This document shows positions 56,462 through 64,000 of a stretch of 64,000 bases of DNA, piece by piece (positions within the stretch are counted from its first letter, which is position 1; each line of letters opens with the position of its first letter). The notes below the pieces were generated by a model. The model saw only the letters and a list, made by a program, of their open reading frames with translations. It had not been told where the DNA came from and made no database searches. The stretch is from contig NW_017264197.1 of NCBI RefSeq assembly GCF_001619985.1, positions 992,001 to 1,056,000 of the forward strand, in the 5' to 3' direction. A program made the position numbers and the translations under genes. Source of the DNA: Xylona heveae TC161 (lineage: Eukaryota > Ascomycota > Xylonomycetes > Xylonales > Xylonaceae).

Positions 56462-59400
56462 GATGCTGGTCTCATGAAGTGGATCGTCACAAGAAGTAGA
56501 TCCAAGGCGAGGAGGTGAGGAGGAGAGGAAGGAAGGAAGGAAGGAAGAAAGGAAGATGTCGGTAAGGAGAGGTGAAGGATACAGGAGAGGATAGGGGAGA
56601 AATGAAGTGAGGTGAGTTCGAAGGGGAATGCCCAGGGGAGCAAAGAATAAGTTAGTGTGTAAGTGTATGGAATGACAGCACGGATATGGCGTGGCTACCG
56701 TGGTCAGAGGCAGAGCCAAAAAGGACGGCGGCACCCTTTGGCTTGAGGAAGAACTGCGTTCAGAGCCTTTCCTTTCACTGGGCCCTTTTTGCGGCTTTCA
56801 CACCGCACCTAGTCTGAGCGTATGCACACCCACACTACACATATAACGCGTAAACAAAGAAGCAGCAATAGCGGGAGCTATAGCTGTCACCGAAGCGTGA
56901 CTGGGAGCCGAAGCCAACCAAGGACTCAAAAAGACGTAAATGTCGACGTTCCCAGGTCCAGAAAGTGTTTTGTCGCTGTTGGCGGCCCGAAGCGAAGCAC
57001 ACACGGCGAGACGACAGGAAGGGGGAAAATCAGAATATGGTTACTCTTTTTTTCCCTTTGGGTGCCGGCGGGAGCGTGGCACGGGGAGCAAGTAATCAAA
57101 AGGGGACCCTGGGGGTTGGTGAATGAGAGCCCAGAGCGCCGAGAGAATCAAGACGGTTAAGATTGGAGCGAAGCCACGCGGTGACAAAATGTGGACAATC
57201 AGCGCGCTTGATAGGTAGACAACATAAAGTGGCGGCCGATGAGCGGGGCACGCATCGCAAGTGTCGTTTTGGAGGCGCAGGCGACCGACGACGAAAAGCG
57301 GCGGTAATACGGGAACTGCAGACAAGAAATGCAGGAATGGAGGAGGGAATGCCCGTTTTGGAGGGGGGGAAGGGGATCCAGATGCCCTCGATGGTGATGG
57401 TTATGATCGGGGGATTCGGAAGCGATGGGAGGCTGGGGGCCTTGACGCGCCAAGCAATTATTTCATGTAACTGTGCTGCCCTGCAAAAGAAACGTTTTTG
57501 GATAGGGTAGGAGGTAAGGTAAGGTAAGGTTAAAGTAAGGCAGGGACAGGAATGTCCAATGATTATAAGTTGCACGCGAACGAAGAAGAGCGAGCTCGAG
57601 CGGTCGGAGAGAGAGAGAAAAAGAGAGAAAATTGAGATCGAGACAGATTGGAGGAGGTGAGGGAAGGAGAGCAGTTAATTACCACTACAGTTCACTAACT
57701 TGCTACTACACCAAGCTGTTGCTGCTACTACACTGGACTGAGAGCATCTGGCGTGGTTGACGGCGCAAAGGTGCAGGACATGACTATCCGATGACTGGGA
57801 CCCTAAATCCTTTAGTTTGTCGGTGGTGGCGCTTCTCGCCATGGAACTTGACTTTGGGCTGGTGTGTGTGTGTGTGTCTAGCTGTCCGTCTATCCATCCA
57901 GCCATTCAAAGAGAAAAAAGAAGGTGTGGGAACTGACTAGACACGGACAATGTACTGTAACAGCATGGGGATCCGAAACGCGGATAGATGCGTTGGATCG
58001 TGCTCACAAGAATAAAAGCAAGCAACACAAGAATCAGCCAAGTAAAAAGAAGCATGGGACGGGGATCGACATGCAGCGCATTACGTATGAAGGCCAAACC
58101 AAGGCCTTGTCGATGACAGAGCGCGCATAAATCACTATACGGTACAGCATAAGCATTGTCCTTGTCGTCATTATCACAGACAAAAAAAAACCCCCCAAGC
58201 CCTGGCCATTGTGGGTCTCAATCGGCGAGATTTTGCAAAAGTAATCGGGAAAAAAACAACAAGCAAAGAAGAGCAAGGAGACGATGGAAAAAAGGCACGG
58301 TGAATTGACAAGGATGGGTCAGACGGAGCTGGCCAAGGATTCGGGACGTGAGAGAAAAAGAGAAAGAGAGCCAGATGCCTGCAAGATGCTGTGGCTCCCT
58401 CGCTCGGTACCCTCTTATTCGTGGTTAGAATCATATTAATGACAGGGGCGCCATGCTCACCCCATGATCACAAGGTCAACACCGAACACCTTCTCGTCGT
58501 CTGGACTTTGGGTTCTTTTCTCTTGTTTTTTTTTTTTTTTTTGGCCTTTTTCACTCTTATTTTTCATTCAGTTTCAAGATCTACCCGACGGCGTTGAAAA
58601 AGTGGCCTGTTCCTGTCGCAATTCATTTTAAAGATACTTTTGAGGACCGCTTGCGCTCATAAAGTTGTTCGTATCGTAAGTATCTTTGAGTACCGTCAAG
58701 GGTCCAATTTCGGCCCCTTGCTCGTCCCGCTCGAGACCTGACCATGTCCGGCAAGAGAAGGAACTAAAAGGTCACGAGAACTTTTGTTCTCTCGCCTAAA
58801 CTCGCCGGCGCAAAAGTATTGGTTACTTAATTTCCACCTTACCGCCCTTCCTGCCATTAGACTGACCGGGGTCGAACTGCAAGCGAGCCGAGCGAGGCGA
58901 GGCGACAACGTGGGATTCCCGGTTTGGAAACGACGAAACCACACTGATCGCTTCATCGCTCAATCGCTCCGTGGCTTCCTTCCCTCTTTCTCTTTCCGAT
59001 CATCGACTCCGACCCACCGCAGGCCTAACCACCGTACAAGTACGGATTACTCGTCGTCCGTACTCTGAGGCTTCCGAAAGTTGTCAGGTTGTCTGTACGA
59101 GTTTGAAACCCAGCCGTGACATTTCGTATTTTATACTCTGCTGGTCCTTGCATTATCAATTCACAATATTCTCTCCGTTTTATTAATTCTTATAACATAG
59201 AGCAAGTGTTTTCTTTTTGGAGCAGAATCAACATACAAATTTCATCGCACTCAACGTTGGCACCCAAGGCCAATCACATAACCCTAACCCTCTTGGGCCT
59301 TGTCTCCCTTGCAGATACAAACCACGTCAGTCATCTGTTTGCGGACAATTGTCTATCCAGTCTCCATCTTTTCTCAGCCTTTTGATCCAATAACTCTTCG

Positions 59401-62400
59401 TATTCTTTCAGCTCCTACCGAGTAACTTAGTTCGTATCTATCAAAACAACTACTGTAACGCCCATATTTTTTTTTCCCGTGCAAAAGCACTCACAACGCA
59501 CATGCTTACTTCAAACCGGTCAAACATGACCCACGATTTTGCATTTGCCCTTGTTGTGATAGATAAAAGCACCGATATTTTCCTTGCAAACCCTAATACA
59601 AGATCGGAAGATTGACCGCCCTATGAAGTGAGGGGTTCGTGGTCTCCATCTGAACTGTGCTTCGTATACGCGTATGCATCAGTAGGTAGCTTATCACCAC
59701 CAACAAACCGCTGAACCGCTGAACCGCTGAACCGCTGAATCGGCGGAATAACGTTGGACGATCCGTCAACGCTAGTCCTCTATTTCATGTTCGATAACCA
59801 TACCTATACCAAGTACATCTGACGTACTGTTTAACTTTCTGTAGTCTAAACAAAAACGGAGATACTGCATCTGCATCCTGTATAAAAGACTGATACTGAT
59901 GCTGCACAATGTTTCAAACTCAAAAGGAACCGAGGAGTTACGCGTTAGTCAGTCCGGTTCTGTACAGGCGAACCGGGAATTTGACCAAGTTGGGGGGGGG
60001 TTAGTTATCCGAAACATGCTAAACAAGACACCCAACCCCCGCCACAGCACAGAGGTGCGTTGCAGCACCGAGCACCCGCTTTTGAAACGGGGGGGATTTG
60101 AGAATGCTCCGTCTGCCGCATGGTTTTAGTTTAGCTGAGACTCGGTTTTACTAAGAGACTGTGGACTTGGGCTGTTGCATCTGCATCCACTTCCGTAGGT
60201 CCGTACATCCGGACTTCTTACCTCTGTGCTCTGGTAGGTCAGATACGCCTGACGGTAAGGTCGGTTGGGTCCGGAGAATGGCCGGGTGACTAAGAGGACT
60301 GAAGCTCCGCACATGTGAAGAAGTGGGTCCCGTGAGGCACAGAGACCGCAAGTCTACTGGAACGAGGAAGAGCCCTCAGAGATCGAGAGGGCCAAGGGCG
60401 GAGAAACTCCTCACGGCTTTGTAAACCAGCAAAGCGTAGACTGAATCTAGAAGGACATTAGCAAAAGAGGAGGAGGTTCTAACTTCTGTACACCGCTTCG
60501 CCCACGCACGCCTCAATGCCTGGGTTGGCCATAACTTACCATATCCCGCAACTTCGGGGCTGGGCGCCGGCGTGATGCGGGGGGGTTCCCTCGGGATATC
60601 GCATCCACGGTACATGTCGTGGCATATAGCCAGCCACAAAACAGACTACCAAAGGTACCTTACGTTATAGCAAGTGGATCTAAATAGGGTAGGTACCGTA
60701 GATACCCTAAGTGAGGTAAGGTATGCATTCGAATGCACTTCGGATGCCATTGCAGATATGCATGTTTCTCTCGGGTTTGGGATTGGGATTCGGGATGTTT
60801 GTCCGACATCCTGGCGCCCAGCTTGTCCTTGGCTATAATGTTTGTATTATTATATATCTTATACAGACTAATAAATTAATACGATTTTAATGTTTTGTTC
60901 CTGTATGTGCGTTGCTGTTTTATGCATATTATTATTCTTTTTTTTCTTGTGGCATACGTCAACGCATCTATTGCATATCGTAGTTGCTCCGTATTTTGTT
61001 TCATTTACTTTTTGATACATGCATATTTATTTTCGTTTTATTTCCTTTAAAATTAATGCACAGTCATCCTAACCAACTCTGCCAGTACAGCTATAATCCG
61101 TCAAGCCTGTCTTATCCTTTTCTTCTTTCCGAATCCGAATACTATCTGCATACTTGTCTCCACGCAGTCATGTACAATTCAATGCATATACAACATGGCA
61201 TTACTCTCCAATAACGCGTACATCGTACCGTGTGAAGCATCAATGAACAACCCTTCTGCACTGCATCCGTAGTACCTTATAGGCTACTCATCTACCCTAC
61301 CTACCCGTTCACCAGGGCACCTACCTGTTCATGTTCCTTGGGCCACCGACTACCTTATCTGGAACGGACCACTAACTACCTTACCTTACCTGCCTCTCTA
61401 CCTATACGAGCGAGGAGCATCACCCGCCAGGCCGAGGCCGAGGCCGCGGCCGCTCCTTTCCCTTTTGCACGTTAGTTATCAGAGTGCGTCATTCGTCCAT
61501 CCCCAACAAAGTCCAACGCTATTTCTCTCTTGCGAGATAAACTAGCGCATGTTTCGCAATCGTTTCAACAATAATTCATACATCGTACAGTGTGCTATCA
61601 GTACTCTAGCGGCATGCGGCACGCGGATTGCGGGATCGCGGATTGCGGATTGTGGATTGTAGATGGTGAGATTGTGGGGCACTCTAAAAAGTCTGTGGCG
61701 TCATTTGTTGCTGTGTATATTGACTACTAGACGGAGTATAGGGGTGCTACGGAGTACAAGGAGTCTGCATATCTTTACTATTCTAGTAGATCTAGTAGAT
61801 CCAATAGAAAATGCCAATTGGGGACCAGGACTCTTTAGGTAGGTAGGTAGGTGCGTAGATTTCACATGTCTCTATGATTCTAGGTCTAACGTGGTATAAT
61901 CAATAAATGCGTGGGATAAGACGCACAACGTTGGCGCAATGCAGAGCTGGACTTTCGGAGTTTTAACTCTGGGAGATATAGAGATAAGGCTGGAAAGGTT
62001 GGTAGATATATATATATATCTTCATCCGGTTTAGGTACAATTGCGCTGCGCTTGGCTTGTATAAGAGTTCAACAAGACCTAAGGTAGTGATAGGATAGAA
62101 GGCTCTTCCATGGAAGCTAGAAGGTTGGCTATACCGAATATTATTCCTCCGAGATGCGGTTACATACGGTTGCTGCAGATAAGTAAGCAAGTTTCGCAAG
62201 ACGTGGCGGGCTGCGGTGCGTGGGATGGACGTAATGGGGCCAGCGATGGAAGTTTATTAGTATCAATGTTGGGAAATGCTTTATTTGATTGTTGTCTGGC
62301 AGTGGATGGTGAACTGGGGCCTATAGTCAGGTCTAGAGGATATTTCTCGAATTCAAACGAGAATAGGGATGACTGCGGAGAGGATTAAGTGTAGAGAAGA

Positions 62401-62626
62401 CCAATTTGGGAAATGCAATAAAGTAAAGTGCAGATAATGCAGATGACTGTTCCAAAAGCTCATCTTAATTTTGATGCGGATATCTCAAAGTTAAATGTTA
62501 TGAAGAAATGCAAAACTGGCCGCTTTGATGGCCATATGCGGTATTGTAAATGTCGAAAATTACCCAAAAACGCCAATGCTTATGCAAGCAAAAGGTGAGA
62601 AGACGTGTCGCTCGCTGTTACATGCA
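56462..62626. other. Gene-poor stretch, 6.2 kb
   Basis: I can support no gene here. Parts: purine-rich 5' flank of the 54535 gene (56500-56610, GGAA repeats); mixed sequence 56800-58100; a T run at 58529-58542; 58700-59400 with promoter-like pyrimidine sequence; four copies of ACCGCTGA (about 59707-59738); a GC-richer segment 59930-60640 (listed separately); AT-rich 60830-61200; ACCTACC/CCTTACC-type short repeats (61290-61400); GGATTGCG-type repeats (61625-61662); TAGG run (61836-61852); ATATAT (62009-62020). All ATG-started frames are under about 100 codons and unlike any family I know. Confidence 0.5.
59930..60640. other. GC-richer segment of unknown nature
   Basis: The segment stands out from its AT-rich flanks by higher GC and G runs (59992-60000, 60089-60096, 60578-60584). 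On the minus strand 60639-60376 is open for 87 codons (about CDIPREPPRITPAPSPEV), and further open frames lie at 60351-60126. The pattern could be the worn remnant of a mobile element or of a gene, or unusual non-coding DNA. No terminal repeats, target-site duplications or family motifs were seen, so no identity is claimed. Confidence 0.3.
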
Positions 62627-63699
62627 TCAGTAGTAATCTCCGCCGCCGCCTCCATCGTCATCGCCCCAGTCGTCTGCTGCATCGTCTCCGCCATCATCAA
62701 AGTAGTTTTCTGCGTTGTAGTCTCCTCCCATGTCATCGTCATCTTCGGAGAAGTCGTCATCGACATCTTCTTCCTCGGGCTCTTCGTCGAGGGCCTTGTC
62801 CTCGTCATCTTCCTCCTCAACCTCGGGCACATTGTCAATGGCGCGCTTCTTCCTCTCCATATCGTCTACGTCTTCCTCTTCGTCGGCGGCTTCCAAATCG
62901 TCCAAAGCACCCGTGCGATTCGTCGAAATCATCAATCTCTTGCGTTTCTTCGAGCCCGGAACATCGGACTTTTCGTGGTGTGGGTCGAGCGTCGACCAGA
63001 GCTCTGCCGGAAAGAGACGCAGAACTGTGTTTCACAGCCTTTATTAGCTTTATAGTCCCGCCCAGAGCGCTGCCCTCATCTTCTGGGCGCATCTCGTGAA
63101 ACGTCTGCAGTGTGACCTACCATATGGACGGGTGTCTAATCTGGGAATCTTTCTGCGCTTCTTCATATATTTCATGCCGTAGGTTGGCATGCTGGTAAAA
63201 GGATCGGCCGTGGCTGCCGAGGACGTGGCCTTTTTCGCTTCTGCTACATTCTCTCCGAGTTCTGTATAGAGCGGTCCTTCATGTACTCGATCGCGTAATG
63301 TGCGGTATCGCGCAACTTGTGTTCGTTCCAGTCGAGAGAGCTGCTTTGCGATGGGCGGAATAACAGGCTGTATGATGCTCAGCACGGATTCGCTCCAAGG
63401 AACAGTGACATGTGTTGGGCGCGCAGGGTCCATCGAGGTAAGGCACGGAGTAATATGAGAAGAAGGTAATCAAAAAATCGCCCAAGATACTCCAAAAAAA
63501 ATATGTACGGATAATAGTCCGGAACAGCTTGAGTACGTGGACGTCACGGCGCAGTTGAACTCACCGGAAAGAGCTCAGAAGGCCTGGTGTCGAGATCGCC
63601 GTCTAACTCGTCGTACCAGGAAGCATTGGCGCCAGCTATCCTGCCCATCATTCCCCCACCCCCTCGTCCCCGAAATCCTCCTCGCCCGCCTCGCGACAT
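62627..63699 (-). CDS. rpc31: DNA-directed RNA polymerase III subunit Rpc31 (RPC7)
   Basis: Rpc31 is part of the Rpc82-Rpc34-Rpc31 subcomplex that Pol III needs for initiation at tRNA and 5S genes. Exons are 63699-63565, 63367-63121 and 63024-62627, with introns of 197 and 96 bases; 259 residues. The N-terminus MSRGGRGGFRGRGGGGMMG is the family's Gly/Arg start, followed by TRPSELFP. Splicing joins it to PVIPPIAKQLSRLERTQVAR and YRTLRDRVHEGPLYT, the conserved core. RRKIPRLDTRPY leads into ELWSTLDP, and the C-terminal 80 residues are almost all Asp/Glu with a Gly/Tyr end (GGGGGDYY), the acidic tail typical of Rpc31. The first intron's acceptor was chosen by alignment to the family core; the frame is also open upstream from an ATG at 63433, which would give a non-matching insert. 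Confidence 0.9.
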
Positions 63700-64000
63700 G
63701 ACTTAAACGAACTTGACGGGCGGGCGCTGATTTATTGAGTGGCTACCTCGCAATACTGTGTCGATTGAAAGAGATGAATCCGCAGGACATAGTCCTCTAG
63801 CCCGGGGGCTGAATGGTGATGAGTGCGACAATGGTGGATTATGAACAGGGAATTTTTTACTTTTGATGAAGGTTTAGAATTTCTCCGCAAAATTCAGCCA
63901 GCAAACATTCGCTGGTGGGGCACGGCCTAACCGCCCCCCACTAACTCATACGTAAAGTAAATGGCCGATCCTACCCGTCACGCTTTTAGCTCTAGGACTT
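63700..64000. other. RPC31 upstream flank to the window edge
   Basis: 301 bases of promoter-side sequence with no open frame of note. A following gene, if any, lies beyond the window. Confidence 0.5.

Noticed and set aside
63279-63485. Alternative minus-strand frame in the first intron of RPC31
   Set aside because: It is out of frame with the conserved Rpc31 core and does not resemble any Rpc31 segment; the CAG acceptor at 63370-63368 restores the family alignment exactly.

Overview
The window is nuclear DNA from a filamentous ascomycete, most likely a member of the Eurotiales (Aspergillus/Penicillium relatives). The signs are genes split by short GT-AG introns (mostly 48-110 bases) with CTRAC/CTAAC-type branch sites, about one gene per 3.5-4 kb on both strands, and ortholog types typical of that group: an arginine attenuator peptide leader on the carbamoyl-phosphate synthase small subunit gene, an Acinus-type SAP/RRM protein and GRAM/VASt sterol-transfer proteins. 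There are no operons; neighbours are unrelated housekeeping genes. I built all exon models by eye. Nearly all were checked by phase: the exon lengths add up to whole codons and the joined motifs match the family. No rRNA, tRNA, CRISPR array or recognisable transposon was found.

Layout: 1-68 possible 5' end of a gene on the minus strand; 337-7933 THO2 (mRNA export, +); 8926-10259 CCS1 copper chaperone (+); 10632-12011 uncharacterised protein (-); 13258-15162 uncharacterised protein (+); 16400-17762 ETF beta (-); 18814-21077 TAH18 diflavin reductase (-); 22211-23565 two-RRM protein (+); 25700-27651 MIT/coiled-coil protein resembling Atg38/NRBF2 (-); 28425-32995 GRAM/VASt sterol transfer protein (+); 33788-35026 peroxisomal enoyl-CoA isomerase-like protein ending in SKL (+); 36564-38780 GPI-type serine carboxypeptidase (+); 40757-43039 SYLF/Ysc84 protein (+); 44581-46045 CPA1 (-) with its spliced attenuator uORF at 46106-46402; 48081-50039 Acinus-like protein (+); 50544-52469 homoserine O-acetyltransferase (+); 54535-56461 uncharacterised Ser-rich protein (-); 56462-62626 a 6.2 kb stretch without a supportable gene; 62627-63699 RNA polymerase III subunit Rpc31 (-).

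Functional themes: nuclear RNA biology (THO2, Acinus-like protein, RRM protein, Rpc31), fatty-acid oxidation (ETF beta, isomerase-like protein; both promoters carry the CCTCGG/CCGAGG hexamer bound by FarA/FarB in Aspergillus), amino-acid synthesis (CPA1, MET2, each with a fitting upstream motif), and metal/Fe-S biology (CCS1, TAH18). The most notable item is the CPA1 leader: a 24-codon attenuator peptide encoded by three exons, the middle one only 13 bases long.
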